Positions 17,114-25,999 are shown, counted from the stretch's first letter. The stretch is 64,000 bases of DNA from an uncultured Chloroflexus sp. (GCF_937951745.1 NZ_CALFBQ010000030.1:1-64000); one strand, 5' to 3'. Notes: a model not told the origin generated them from the letters alone. Numbers and translations are program-made.

Positions 17114-18153
17114 ATGAACGACATCTCTAGCACGAGAAACAATTTCACTTATGTCTTCCGCTGGCCATTTGGTAACGCCAGCTTTAACGATGTGACTCAG
17201 CATTTAGGGTCATTCTTCACTCAGATCGATTCGTCACTGGTCGATAACCTCAATCGCCGGTTGTGGAGCATGGGCATCGGTAGCAGCGCGGTGTACTGCT
17301 CGTTCAAGCGGTAAATATTGCCATAATCAACGGCACATATACCGTGACCTTTTCAGCCGAAGGACAACGCCTGCTCGGACTCGGTCAATTGTCCATTATG
17401 AATGGCCAACGACCACTCTTGGTCGATTCAGCAGGCAAGATCGTGGAAATAGGCCGCATCACACCCAATATTGCTCTTGTAGCAGCATCGGTGACGTCGC
17501 TCGTTGTCGCGACTGCCCATCTCATCGCAACTCGTGATCTTATCCAACGGATCGAGCTGCTGCAACACAACGTTAACTGGCTAATCAAAGCGCGTCAAAT
17601 CGACCAGTGGGCAACCTTCGAGCGTATCTTCTACGCCGCGCGTGAGATCTGTGCGCGGCCAATTGATGAAACGGCCCGAATGGAGTTGTGGCGCATGCGG
17701 CAGGAACTTCGCGAGCAGCGCATCAGGCTGCGCCGAGAGTGGCAAGCGAAGCTAGCAGAGATAAAGATCGAACCGCTCTGGGTTGACCAACTGCCCCCTA
17801 ACGTCGTCGAGGGGATCTTGCGGAATCCGTTGATCCGGAAGATGTATGATGATGCTCTTGTCCGAGAACAAAAGAAGACAACCCAAGCACTTGATCAAAC
17901 CTTGAGCTACCCGTTGCTCATCGAACTAGGATGGCGGCTGGAGCATGTGCTGGCTGTCGCCAGCCAGACCGAGTTAGAGTTTGGGATGTCGATCAGCAAT
18001 GAGGTGGAGGAAGTTGCGAACATTGTGCAAACCATTGCCGAAAAAGGGCAGCGGGTCAAATTGCAGTATTGGTTAGTCGAGCCGTATAACGAGCTGGTTG
18101 AGCGTTATCGCCAGCTTAGTAGGTGGGCGCCGGGTAGCGCATTGCCGGCGTAG
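17114..18153 (+). pseudogene. Uncharacterised membrane-associated protein gene with an internal frameshift
   Basis: Two open frames make one apparent gene. The first starts at ATG 17114 after a perfect AAGGAGG, reads NDISSTRNNFTYVFRWPFGN and stops at 17314. The second is open from 17284 to 18153 but has no ribosome site; its first possible start, GTG 17344, is mid-domain. Joining them near 17297, as if one base were missing in GTG-(G)TA, gives SSAVVLLVQAVNIAI and a smooth ~346-residue protein. It has two hydrophobic segments (about residues 58-75 and 110-130), then a long charged helical region (MWRMRQELREQR-like) and a C-terminal helical domain. No family is recognised. The cause could be a real mutation, a sequencing error or programmed frameshifting. 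Confidence 0.6.
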
Positions 18154-18166
18154 CGGCTGTTAGCCC

Positions 18167-18205
18167 TCACCCCCAGTTCTGCCCTCGCTCCGCGGGAGCG
18201 GGGTG
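18167..18205. repeat. Short GC-rich palindromic repeat
   Basis: A CCCTCACCCCC start and a CCTCGCTCC/GGAGCGGGG stem, like the segment at 26083-26140. This layout is common in short dispersed repeats in many bacterial genomes. Confidence 0.45.
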
Positions 18206-18339
18206 CAGTTGTCCTGACGCACTCCAGACGATACGAAGGCGAAGCGCTGATTAATGTCACGCATACGGACGTGATCTGCGGCATGCCAGTTCGTGCAGGT
18301 ATTGTTGGCAACCCTACCCCGCAACGTAACACCACCGGT

Positions 18340-18345
18340 TATAAT
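18340..18345 (+). promoter_or_regulatory. Candidate -10 box of the SIS isomerase gene
   Basis: TATAAT about 35 bp before the ATG, in a context (TATAATAGGCG) like that before apt (TATAATAGCGG). No clear -35 box. Confidence 0.45.
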
Positions 18346-18374
18346 AGGCGCGAAGTTTCTACGACGGAGCGCCT

Positions 18375-18956
18375 ATGCCGTTTCAACAGCAACTTGACGA
18401 AGCGATTGAGGTGTTGCAGGCCAGCGCAACACTCGTCGTTGCGATCGATGCGATCACGACGCTGGCAGCGGATGCGTTGCTGGCCGGGCATACCCTCTAC
18501 ACCGCCGGCAATGGTGGCAGCGCCGCCGATGCGCTGCATTTGGCGGAAGAGCTGATTGGCCGCTATCGCGGCAATCGCCGTCCGCTGCCGGCGATCTGTC
18601 TCAACGCCGATATTGGCGCGCTGACTTGCATTGCCAACGATTTTGGCTACGATGAGGTTTTCGCTCGCCAACTAGCTGCGCTGGGCAAACCGGGCGATGT
18701 GTTGGTGGTATTTAGCACCAGCGGCCATTCGCCCAATATCCTCAATGTGTTGCGCACAGCCCGATCAAAAGGTGTGATCAGCATCGCATTGCTCGGCAAA
18801 GATGGCGGCGCGGCTCGCGCCTTGGCCGATCATGCGCTGATTGTGCCGAGCAATAACACGGCTCGTATTCAAGAGGTGCATACGCTCATTCTGCATGCGA
18901 TTTGCGAAGAGGTTGAACAACGTTTTGCCTCCACGACGAATGCAGAAAAGGTTTAA
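18375..18956 (+). CDS. gmhA: Phosphoheptose isomerase (SIS domain)
   Basis: Converts sedoheptulose 7-phosphate to D-glycero-D-manno-heptose 7-phosphate, the first step to ADP/GDP-heptose for surface polysaccharides. The 193-residue length fits GmhA. The sugar-phosphate loop is TAGNGGSAADALHLAEELIGRY, the second SIS loop VFSTSGHSPNIL, and the C-terminal EVHTLILHAICEEVE carries the conserved active-site helix. GGAG lies 5 nt before the ATG. No other heptose genes adjoin it; serA follows 67 bp later. Confidence 0.88.
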   Translation: MPFQQQLDEAIEVLQASATLVVAIDAITTLAADALLAGHTLYTAGNGGSAADALHLAEELIGRYRGNRRPLPAICLNADIGALTCIANDFGYDEVFARQLAALGKPGDVLVVFSTSGHSPNILNVLRTARSKGVISIALLGKDGGAARALADHALIVPSNNTARIQEVHTLILHAICEEVEQRFASTTNAEKV

Positions 18957-19023
18957 ACCAAACGTGCCAAGATTTCTCTGCACACATACAGTACTCACTT
19001 GACAGCAGGAGCAAAAGGAAACC

Positions 19024-20601
19024 ATGAACCGCATCCTTGTCACCGAGAAGATCGCCGCCGAAGGTCTGAACGTCTTGCGCCAAGCCGGTACGGTTGATGT
19101 CCGGCTCGATCTCGACAAACCAACGTTGTTGTCTATCATCGGCGAATACGACGCCCTCGTCGTGCGTTCGGCGACGAAAGTTACCGCCGAGGTGATCGCC
19201 GCTGGCGAGCGGCTGCGGGTGATCGGGCGGGCCGGCACCGGCGTCGATAATATCGATGTCGATGCTGCGACCCGGCGCGGCATTATCGTCGTCAATGCGC
19301 CGGCTTCAAATAACGTGGCCGTCGCGGAATTGACTATCGGCTTGCTGCTCTGTCTGGCCCGGCGCATTCCACAGGCGCATGCCTCGGTACAGAGCGGGCG
19401 CTGGGCGCGCAACGATTTTGTCGGTTGGGAGGTGCGCAGTAAAACGCTCGGCCTCGTCGGGTTGGGGCGGATTGGCTCGGAGGTGGCACGACGGGCGCGG
19501 GCGATGGAGATGGAGGTGATCGCGTATGACCCGGTTGTTTCGTTCGACCGCGCCGAGCAGTTGGGCGTGGCGCTGGTGACGCTCGACGAGCTGGTACAGC
19601 GCAGTGATGTCGTCTCGCTGCACGTGCCGTTGATCGAGAGCACGCGCAACCTGTTCGACCGTGAGCGGATTAGGCAGATGAAGCGCGGTGCGTACCTCAT
19701 CAATGCAAGCCGAGGCGGCATCGTTGATGAAGGAGCACTGGTCGAAGCGCTCAACGACGGCCATCTGAACGGCGCGGCGCTCGATGTCTATACCCAAGAG
19801 CCGCCACCTGCCGATAGCCCGCTGATTGGCCATCCCAAAGTTATCACCGTCCCGCATATTGGTGCTTCAACTGTCGAAGCGCAATTGAGCGCCGGCACCG
19901 AGATGGCCGAAGGCGTGGTGATAGCATTGACCGGCGGCACGCCGCGTTATGCGGTGAACGCGCCATTTGTCGCACCGGAAGCGTGGAATGTGTTGCAGCC
20001 ATACCTCAGTCTGGGCCGGCTGCTCGGCACACTGGTGATGCAACTGGTGAAAGACCCAGTGCGCAGCTACGATCTCGAACTGGGTGGCGAACTGGCCGAG
20101 ATGGACACCCAACCGGTGCGATTGGCGGTGTTGCAAGGCTTGCTAGCGGCTAGCAGCGTCGAGCGGATTACGCCGGTGAACGCACCGATCATTGCCCGCG
20201 AACGCGGTCTACGACTTACTGAGCGAGTTCGTCCTGAAGCCGAGAATTACGCTGGCCTGATTACGTTGCACGTACAAACGGCAGAACGCACGCGCACCTT
20301 CAGCGGTACCGTCCTGCGTGGCGAACCGCACATCGTCCAGATGGACGGCTACTTCGTCGATTTTGTGCCGCAGGGAGCACTCTTAATTACCTACCACCAC
20401 GATCAGCCGGGTATGATCGGCAAAGTCGGACAGTTGCTCGGCGCGGCGGATGTCAACATTTCCGGCATGTACGTAGGCCGGCGTGCTCCCCGCGAGCAAG
20501 CAGTGATGGTCTTGACGCTCGATGAACCGGCCCCACCGCACGTGATGGAGCAGGTGGCGGCCATTCCGGGAATTGATGCAGCGTTTAGTGTGATGTTGTA
20601 G
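19024..20601 (+). CDS. serA: D-3-phosphoglycerate dehydrogenase
   Basis: Oxidises 3-phosphoglycerate to 3-phosphohydroxypyruvate, the first step of serine synthesis. The 525-residue product is the long form: substrate and NAD domains (residues ~1-315; GLVGLGRIGSEVARRA cofactor loop, catalytic Arg in INASRGGIVDE, His in VTVPHIGAST), an allosteric substrate-binding domain, and a C-terminal ACT domain (LITYHHDQPGMIGKVGQLLG) that usually binds serine for feedback inhibition. AAAGGAAACC precedes the ATG. A strong terminator lies just downstream. Confidence 0.96.
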   Translation: MNRILVTEKIAAEGLNVLRQAGTVDVRLDLDKPTLLSIIGEYDALVVRSATKVTAEVIAAGERLRVIGRAGTGVDNIDVDAATRRGIIVVNAPASNNVAVAELTIGLLLCLARRIPQAHASVQSGRWARNDFVGWEVRSKTLGLVGLGRIGSEVARRARAMEMEVIAYDPVVSFDRAEQLGVALVTLDELVQRSDVVSLHVPLIESTRNLFDRERIRQMKRGAYLINASRGGIVDEGALVEALNDGHLNGAALDVYTQEPPPADSPLIGHPKVITVPHIGASTVEAQLSAGTEMAEGVVIALTGGTPRYAVNAPFVAPEAWNVLQPYLSLGRLLGTLVMQLVKDPVRSYDLELGGELAEMDTQPVRLAVLQGLLAASSVERITPVNAPIIARERGLRLTERVRPEAENYAGLITLHVQTAERTRTFSGTVLRGEPHIVQMDGYFVDFVPQGALLITYHHDQPGMIGKVGQLLGAADVNISGMYVGRRAPREQAVMVLTLDEPAPPHVMEQVAAIPGIDAAFSVML

Positions 20602-20628
20602 GACATTTGCCTCCTTACCGCCCGTGTA

Positions 20629-20657
20629 CCTCTGCCACGTGGTGGCAGAGGTTTTTT
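20629..20657 (+). terminator. Rho-independent terminator of serA
   Basis: A perfect 10-bp stem (CCTCTGCCAC/GTGGCAGAGG), GTG loop and a run of six T directly after. Confidence 0.92.
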
Positions 20658-20789
20658 CTTGGCTTGACTCTCTCTCATCTATAACGTTCGTTTAGGCGAA
20701 AACTGAACTTTCGCGCAACAACTCTGCGATATGACATTGGTATCCTCCATCCCATCCGCAGTACCAAGCGAAGGACACGCTGAGCGAGT

Positions 20790-21002
20790 ATGCACTCAAC
20801 CTTCACCAACTACCAAAAGCTACGGCACTGTCCAAGCACTCAGGGGACATCGCTGAGGGTCAATCGCGGTGAAATCTTTGCGTTGCAAGGGCCAAACGAC
20901 GCCGGCCAATTTACCGCACTAAGCATTACCGAGGGAATTGGTAGAAATCTAGACGCCCGTACTGCTACAAGATACCGCAGCACGGGCAATCTATGCACTT
21001 AG
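20790..21002 (+). pseudogene. Relic of an ABC transporter ATPase N-terminus
   Basis: The 70-codon frame contains LRVNRGEIFALQGPNDAGQFTAL, which lines up with the usual start of CcmA-type ATPases (VNRGEIFALLGPNGAGKTTTL). The Walker A is wrecked: Gly to Asp, Lys-Thr to Gln-Phe. The sequence stops soon after with no Q-loop, signature or Walker B. No ribosome site is seen. It looks like a decayed gene fragment; the rest of 20658-21142 shows no other recognisable content. Confidence 0.6.
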
Positions 21003-21142
21003 CAAACTTCAGAAAAAGTGTGGATGCCGGTTATCCTCTGGGCATCAGAGGAGTGAAGATCATGGCCGCGACATCTTGCCACCGCATTTCACGCCTCTGG
21101 GCCTCCATAATGCGTATGGTTCAGACACACGCTCAAACCAAC

Positions 21143-22378
21143 CTAGGCCGCACTCTCGGCTTCAGCCATCGCCTTCGCCGGCACTAACAGCAGGCGGCGA
21201 TCCAGTCGGAACATCGTCACAATACCGAGTATCTGCACAACGGCGAGGGCTACCAGCAAGACGAAATAGACCGGTGAGAACTTCTCAACCAACCCGTTCT
21301 GCACCAAGCCAACGTGCAGGAAGAACATGCCGAATACAAACAGGCCAACTGCCGGGCAAATCAGGCCGTAGGAACCGGGACTACGAGCCGGGCCGTTCAG
21401 ATAGGTACGGAAGTAACCCACCCGCTGCAACACCGACCAACCGAACAGACCGGCCAAGAGTTGCAGGCTAAAGAAGACCGCCGTCATCAACAACCGGTGC
21501 GGCGCTTCAATGTGCAGCTCAAAGCCACTGTGTAGGCCGTGGCTAATGCGCAAGAAGGCAATGCCGATCAGGGTTATGAGCGGGATTGGCATCCACAGGC
21601 TTGGCGCTGCCTCAACCGCTAGCCCGCTGGTCAACATTGCCCGCACACCCAACACCAGCAGCACCAGCGCCAGCACAATCGCCGCCGAGATGAAAAAGAT
21701 CGAGCCGAGCATCGCGATGCCGATCGTCAGCTTGACCGTGCTCATCGCCGCTGGCGCCGCCAGTCCAACGCCAACCATTGCGAAGGCGAAGGATGCCATC
21801 AACTGGGTCAAGTTGTTGTTGCGCGTACAGTCGAAATGGCCAGTAACAATCGCGCGACCAAAGATGTCGGCGAAGGTGCGCAGGGCCAGCACACCCACGG
21901 CAAAGAAGGCCGCCAACGAGAAGGGGAAGAGATATTCAACCACGTTCCACAGACCGGGCACAAACACCGCACCGAGCACAAAGAGCACGTTAATCGTCAT
22001 CGCCAGTGTCAGCGGCAGAGTCATCAACATCACTGCACCGTTGGTTTCGCGCAGTTGTATATGCGCACTGCTGCGGCGGAAACGAGCAAACTCGCTCAGA
22101 TTCCAGATCAACGACTGGACATGGCGGATAGCGAAGAGCGCAATACCAGCCATCGCCAACAGCAAGAGTGCCTGCCCGACGAGATCCGACTTCGCCCAGA
22201 GAGCAGCAATGCTATCGAACGTTACAATGGGAGTTTTTGGATGGGGAACGAGAAAGTTCAACCAGATGAAGAAGGTAATGGTCATCCCACCATTACCAAG
22301 CGCCGCCAAAAAGTAGGTCGGCACATACTGCTCGCCGAGTGTCCGCAATCCCGTCAAACGACTGATCAACTGACTCAT
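21143..22378 (-). CDS. Ten-helix membrane protein of unknown function (possibly TehA/SLAC1-like)
   Basis: A 411-residue integral membrane protein with about ten hydrophobic helices. Recognisable stretches are ALGNGGMTITFFIWLNF near the N-terminus, HIQLRETNGAVMLMTLPLTLAMTINVLF, and FDCTRNNNLTQLMASFAFAMVGVG in the middle. The Asn/Thr-rich helix starts and repeated long helix pairs resemble the TehA/SLAC1 anion-channel superfamily, but I cannot confirm this and leave the role open. GGGAGG precedes the ATG at a slightly long distance. It stands alone, facing away from serA. Confidence 0.6.
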   Translation of the reverse strand: MSQLISRLTGLRTLGEQYVPTYFLAALGNGGMTITFFIWLNFLVPHPKTPIVTFDSIAALWAKSDLVGQALLLLAMAGIALFAIRHVQSLIWNLSEFARFRRSSAHIQLRETNGAVMLMTLPLTLAMTINVLFVLGAVFVPGLWNVVEYLFPFSLAAFFAVGVLALRTFADIFGRAIVTGHFDCTRNNNLTQLMASFAFAMVGVGLAAPAAMSTVKLTIGIAMLGSIFFISAAIVLALVLLVLGVRAMLTSGLAVEAAPSLWMPIPLITLIGIAFLRISHGLHSGFELHIEAPHRLLMTAVFFSLQLLAGLFGWSVLQRVGYFRTYLNGPARSPGSYGLICPAVGLFVFGMFFLHVGLVQNGLVEKFSPVYFVLLVALAVVQILGIVTMFRLDRRLLLVPAKAMAEAESAA

Positions 22379-22475
22379 AGATAGGCAACCTCCCTACTTG
22401 TCACAGATATTTTGACCTTTTGCCCATAAGATGCAATATATTGGGTGAAGGTTACACAATTCGCCCAACAAAATA

Positions 22476-22495
22476 GGGCGACGCATCCGTCGCCC
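22476..22495. repeat. 8-bp hairpin repeat downstream of the VKOR gene
   Basis: GGGCGACG-CATC-CGTCGCCC, a perfect stem 25 bp past the stop codon of the minus-strand VKOR gene. Related in form to the hairpins at 5701-5728 and 29679-29699. Confidence 0.6.
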
Positions 22496-22519
22496 CACAC
22501 CGGTGGTTGATCACGCCAG

Positions 22520-23549
22520 TTATCGGCCTTTGGCAGCGGTCAACGAACGCCGGCCACGGGCAACATGTTGCGGCGCCGGCGCCGCGACCAACCACAGCAG
22601 TGCAGTCATTGTCATAGCCGACAACAGACACCACAGACACGTTGCCCCAATCACAAACGGCTCAAGAAAGGTGAGGTAGAGCGAGAAGAGCGTACCGGCC
22701 AGCGCCATTACGACTAACGCTTGGCGGGCAAGGCGGAGATGCGCAAAGTGATCGAGCAGCCATGCCACAATGATTGCGAGATAGCCAGCCAAACCAATCA
22801 AACCCACCGGAATACCGAACAACCGGGCATACGCACTCTGATGAACGGTATTGCAATCGCCGACCGGCCCACAGACCGCGCTTTGCTGGTTCACTTCAAT
22901 GAAGGCCAGATAGCCCGCCAACAACACGCCTACCGCTGCCAAGACCGGAATCCAGCGCGAGCGGGTGCCGGGCAATGGCCGGTCGAAGGGCCAGCGTAGG
23001 CGCGTAACGGCGACAAAGAACGCAATAGTCATTCCGGTCAACACCAATAACGCGAGCGTATTGGCGAACGGATCGCGACTGAATGGCGACGATGCCGGTG
23101 GCGCAACCGGTGCAGCACCCGCCTCAAACGTCGCCGTCAGCGGCTCGATGCCGGGGATGGCCGGCCATGCATTCCCGCCGGCGGCGAGCGCCTGTTCGAT
23201 CAAACCGGACAGGCGGGCCGGGATCTCATCACTGCCAACCAGATGGGTTTGGCCAAACAACAAGGCCGGTACTCCTTGGCGGCCAGTAGGGACAGCAAAG
23301 GTTTGCAATGCCGCACTGTACAACGACTTCCCAGTAGGAGTCGTCACATCTATCGTGAGGATTTGCAACTGGCTACCATAGCGGGCCTGCAACGGCGGCA
23401 ACACTTCATCGAGCACGACGTGACAATGCGGGCAGGTTGGCGAATAAAAAAAGTACGGCGCGAGCAACCGGGGCCTGTGCGAACGCCGGCGACACGCCGA
23501 GCAAAGCGATCAACACTACCAGCATCAGCCCAAAACCACGCAGAGCCAT
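22520..23549 (-). pseudogene. Secreted thioredoxin-VKOR fusion with a frameshift at an A7 tract
   Basis: Disulfide-forming enzyme of the VKOR class fused to a thioredoxin-like domain. The true start is ATG 23549, behind AAGGAGG, giving a signal peptide (MALRGFGLMLVVLIALLG...AFAQAP). That frame runs out at seven A on the plus strand (23446-23452). Reading six instead joins ARAVLF to YSPTCPHCH, exactly the expected domain start; the downstream frame alone begins at a TTG with no ribosome site. The thioredoxin part has CPHC. The membrane VKOR part has CGPVGDCNTV and the redox pair CLWC with four to five helices. Intact length would be 342 residues. A sequencing error, a recent mutation or transcript slippage could explain the extra base. 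Confidence 0.75.
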
Positions 23550-23641
23550 GACAACCTCCTTTCAGCATTACATGCATGATATTGGTTGTCATAGCGAGCA
23601 AGTAGCGCAAATCACCCAACGAATAAGTACAAATTACGCAA

Positions 23642-24217
23642 CTAGCCCAACGGCGTATAGATTGCGCCGCGCGGAGTCAGTTGGCTGCGGAAGAGGATGG
23701 GGCGCTCGCTCTGCCACGTGAGAGGTTGGGGAACGACCGCGGGCAACGCCGCGCGGAGGGCGCGCAGCTCAGCCGGCGTGGCTGCGGGGCGGGCACGAGC
23801 AAGGGTGATGTGAGGGGTAAAGGGGCGGGGATCGGTGGGCAAACCAACCGACTGAACAACGCTGACAAGCGATTGGAACAGCGCCTCTAGACCAGCCAGA
23901 TCGCCGCTGAGACCAACCCAAACGACGCGCAACGAACCGGTTGGCGGAAAACAACCCAGCCGGTCGAGGCTGAGACGCAAAGCTGGCGCAGCAATAGTGC
24001 GCATCCCGACCAGCAACGGTTCCACTAACCGTTCTGGCGTCTCACCGAGAAAGTGGAGGGTGAGATGCATACCGACCGGGTCACTCCAGCGCACAGCTCG
24101 GCTATGAGCACTGAGGCGCATCTGCACATCGCGCAACTCACGGCGGACCTCGTCCGGGAGGTCAAGCGCAATGAAAAGGCGCATAGTTGGTTCAGCAGTC
24201 GGCGATGGATCAGACAT
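23642..24217 (-). CDS. thpR: RNA 2',3'-cyclic phosphodiesterase (2'-5' RNA ligase family)
   Basis: A 2H-phosphoesterase that opens 2',3'-cyclic phosphate ends of RNA. The two catalytic motifs are HLTL (in GMHLTLHFLGETP) and HITL (in PFTPHITLAR), about 80 residues apart as expected. The conserved start MRLFIALDLPDEVR suggests translation from the ATG at 24184; the upstream ATG at 24217 adds 11 residues. Neither has a strong ribosome site. Monocistronic. Confidence 0.87.
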   Translation of the reverse strand: MSDPSPTAEPTMRLFIALDLPDEVRRELRDVQMRLSAHSRAVRWSDPVGMHLTLHFLGETPERLVEPLLVGMRTIAAPALRLSLDRLGCFPPTGSLRVVWVGLSGDLAGLEALFQSLVSVVQSVGLPTDPRPFTPHITLARARPAATPAELRALRAALPAVVPQPLTWQSERPILFRSQLTPRGAIYTPLG

Positions 24218-24389
24218 AGCTGTATGGTGAAGCTTCCGGCAAATCCGATGCTATTGTACAACAAAAAGCAACTGCCTTTTACATCAGCGAGTAACGGCAT
24301 GATACTGTTGAAGACGATTGGTGATCCGCGTGAAAAGGCGGAAATAATAATTAATCCATCCAGCGCCCAACCTACAAAAATCTACTATC

Positions 24390-24644
24390 ATGCCAATCGT
24401 ATTACGTGTTAGACCATATCGATCACACGTTTATTTGTATAATCGTGATAAAACTCACCATATTCATATAGATCATGATAACCTCATTGCTAAGTTCTAG
24501 CTTGATCCTGATATGAGGTTGGCAGAAAATCGAGGTTACAACTACAAAGAGTTACGCGATATTGAACGAATCGTCTGTTCAAACCTAGAGATATTACGCT
24601 ATGAGTAGGACCAATTTCTATCACGATCACCCTACCTAGAATAA
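24390..24644 (+). pseudogene. Decayed DUF4160 gene
   Basis: From ATG 24390 the frame reads MPIVLRVRPYRSHVYLYN, then HHIHIDHDNLIAKF, a TAG, LDPDMRLAENRGYNYKELRD, IERIVCSNLEILRYE, another TAG, DQFLSRSPYLE and TAA. This matches, from memory of the family, DUF4160 proteins (PPHIHVE...KFWLDP...NRGF...EL..I..IV..N...L...W..F). Both in-frame TAG codons fall where a conserved Trp is expected. No ribosome site remains. Genes of this family commonly precede a DUF2442 gene, as here. Intact length would be about 84 residues. Confidence 0.7.
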
Positions 24645-24649
24645 GGTAA

Positions 24650-24910
24650 GTTTCGATCAGCGATAACACTCTTACGGTTAATTGGGAAGGTGGGCGAACT
24701 ATTTCAGCGCCAATTGCATAGTATCCGCGCTTAGCGTGTGGCACACCAGCAGAACGTGCCAACTTCTAGATCAGCAGCGCCGGCTACGGCATCCACCGAC
24801 CGGATCTAGACGAAGATATTGGTATTGAGGGATTATTGCCGAGAAACGTTCCAAATGAGCGCGCGACATCGGTTGAGCGCTGGTTACGGCGACGGCAAAA
24901 ATGCCAGTGA
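24650..24910 (+). pseudogene. Decayed DUF2442 gene
   Basis: The frame following the DUF4160 relic reads SISDNTLTVNWEGGRTISAP then IA, TAG, YPRLACGTPAERANF, TAG, ISSAGYGIHRPDLDEDIGIE, GLLPRNVPNERATSVERWLR and stops at TGA 24908-24910. It matches DUF2442 proteins (DGRTISVPLAWYPRL, GYGIHWPDLDEDISVEGLL). The first TAG replaces the conserved Trp of AWYPRL and the His-Trp of GIHW has become His-Arg. The start codon is also lost (GTT at 24650 behind AAGG). DUF4160/DUF2442 pairs are of unproven function and sometimes listed as toxin-antitoxin-like. Confidence 0.7.
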
Positions 24911-24961
24911 ACGATCATTCGTGCGCTCAACTATTGTCATTCTGCCTACATCAATCTCTTG

Positions 24962-25768
24962 CTACTCTCTACTCCCAGCCAACACCTCCCGCCAGACCTC
25001 AATCGGCTGTGCACCGGCCAGCAGACGGTCGTTGACAAAAAAGACCGGCGTGCCGAAGACACGCAAGGCATGCGCCTCGCTGACATGGCGGGCAATGACG
25101 GCTTTGGTCTCGGCGCGTTCGGTGCAGACTTGTAACGCCGCTGCATCGAGGCCAAGCTCGGCAACGATGGCCTCAATGTGGCGCTGCGCTGTGGCCGCGT
25201 CGCGTTGCCATGCTTCACTAGCGGCAAAGAGGGCATTGTGCATCTCCCAGTAGTGGCCTTGTTCGCCAGCGCAGAGCGCCGCCAGCGCAGCACGTTCCCC
25301 TTGCGGACTACTGACCGGCATGTGCTTGACGACGTAGAAGACATTCCCGGTCGCAATAAATTCTTCAACCAACGTGTGGAAGGTGAGAAGGTGGTGGCGA
25401 CGACAGAAGGGGCAGCCGAAATCGGTGAATTCAACGATAGTCACCGGCGCGGCGGGATCACCGAGCACGGCGTAGGGTTCAGCGCTGAGGCCAAGGCGGG
25501 CCATGCTCTCGGTGAGAACGCCGTTTTCGGTGATGGCCGGCGTTGGCGTCACGGTCAGTGATGGCGTTGGCAAGGGCGTTTCCCCCAAGCGGATGACGCG
25601 CGCAGTGGGTGCTGGCACTGCCGGCGGTTCAGGGGTAACCGTTGGTAAGCGCGCGATCGTGGGTGAGGGTGTGGGAAGATTCGCGGTTGCGGTGCAGCCG
25701 GTAAGAAAGACGAGGAAGAAGATGAAGGCACGAATTGCGTTTACTGAGCGACTTTGATAATAGGCCAT
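24962..25768 (-). CDS. DsbA-family thioredoxin-fold lipoprotein
   Basis: A 268-residue exported protein likely to form or rearrange disulfides outside the membrane. The lipobox LTGC (Cys25) is followed by a ~60-residue Pro/Thr-rich spacer, then a DsbA/BdbD-type domain: APVTIVEFTDFGCPFCRRHH with the CPFC active site, VVKHMPVSS, an inserted helical region and FGTPVFFVNDRLL, whose cis-Pro (GTP) is typical. It pairs logically with the VKOR protein encoded 1.4 kb away, since VKOR reoxidises DsbA-like partners. Confidence 0.88.
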   Translation of the reverse strand: MAYYQSRSVNAIRAFIFFLVFLTGCTATANLPTPSPTIARLPTVTPEPPAVPAPTARVIRLGETPLPTPSLTVTPTPAITENGVLTESMARLGLSAEPYAVLGDPAAPVTIVEFTDFGCPFCRRHHLLTFHTLVEEFIATGNVFYVVKHMPVSSPQGERAALAALCAGEQGHYWEMHNALFAASEAWQRDAATAQRHIEAIVAELGLDAAALQVCTERAETKAVIARHVSEAHALRVFGTPVFFVNDRLLAGAQPIEVWREVLAGSRE

Positions 25769-25854
25769 AGCGCGAGCCTTTGTTTAACGACAAAGTGGCA
25801 AGCAAGAAAAGCATACCATACCTTGCCCGCGACCATTTCCGGCCCACAAAAATA

Positions 25855-25999
25855 TCATTGCGAGGGAGTGGCGGCACCCAGCCGCGCTAGGTGGCACCCG
25901 ACCGAAGCAATCTCCTCTTTCGACAGCAACAGACACTGAGCGGGTAGCTCCCGTGCTCGCGGGGACTACTTCGCCGCCTCCGGCGACTCGCAATGACAG
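25855..25999 (-). repeat. Dispersed palindromic repeat, copy 2
   Basis: Bounded by TCATTGCGAG (25855) and CTCGCAATGACAG (ending 25999), so the ends are inverted repeats of one another. The internal GAAGCAATCTCC is the complement of the core in the copies at 9903 and 35971. The first half also shares GGCACCCAGC with copy 1. Non-coding. Confidence 0.75.

Noticed and set aside
20993-21187. Small plus-strand frame starting near 21061 with GAGGAG upstream
   Set aside because: The peptide is low in hydrophobic order, overlaps the end of the membrane-protein gene on the other strand and has no recognisable features.
24390-24910. TAG read as a sense codon (Trp or other) in the DUF4160/DUF2442 frames
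   Set aside because: Intact genes here end in TAG (the second lysW, the tandem thioredoxin gene), other sites are also mutated, and start signals are lost, so ordinary decay explains it.
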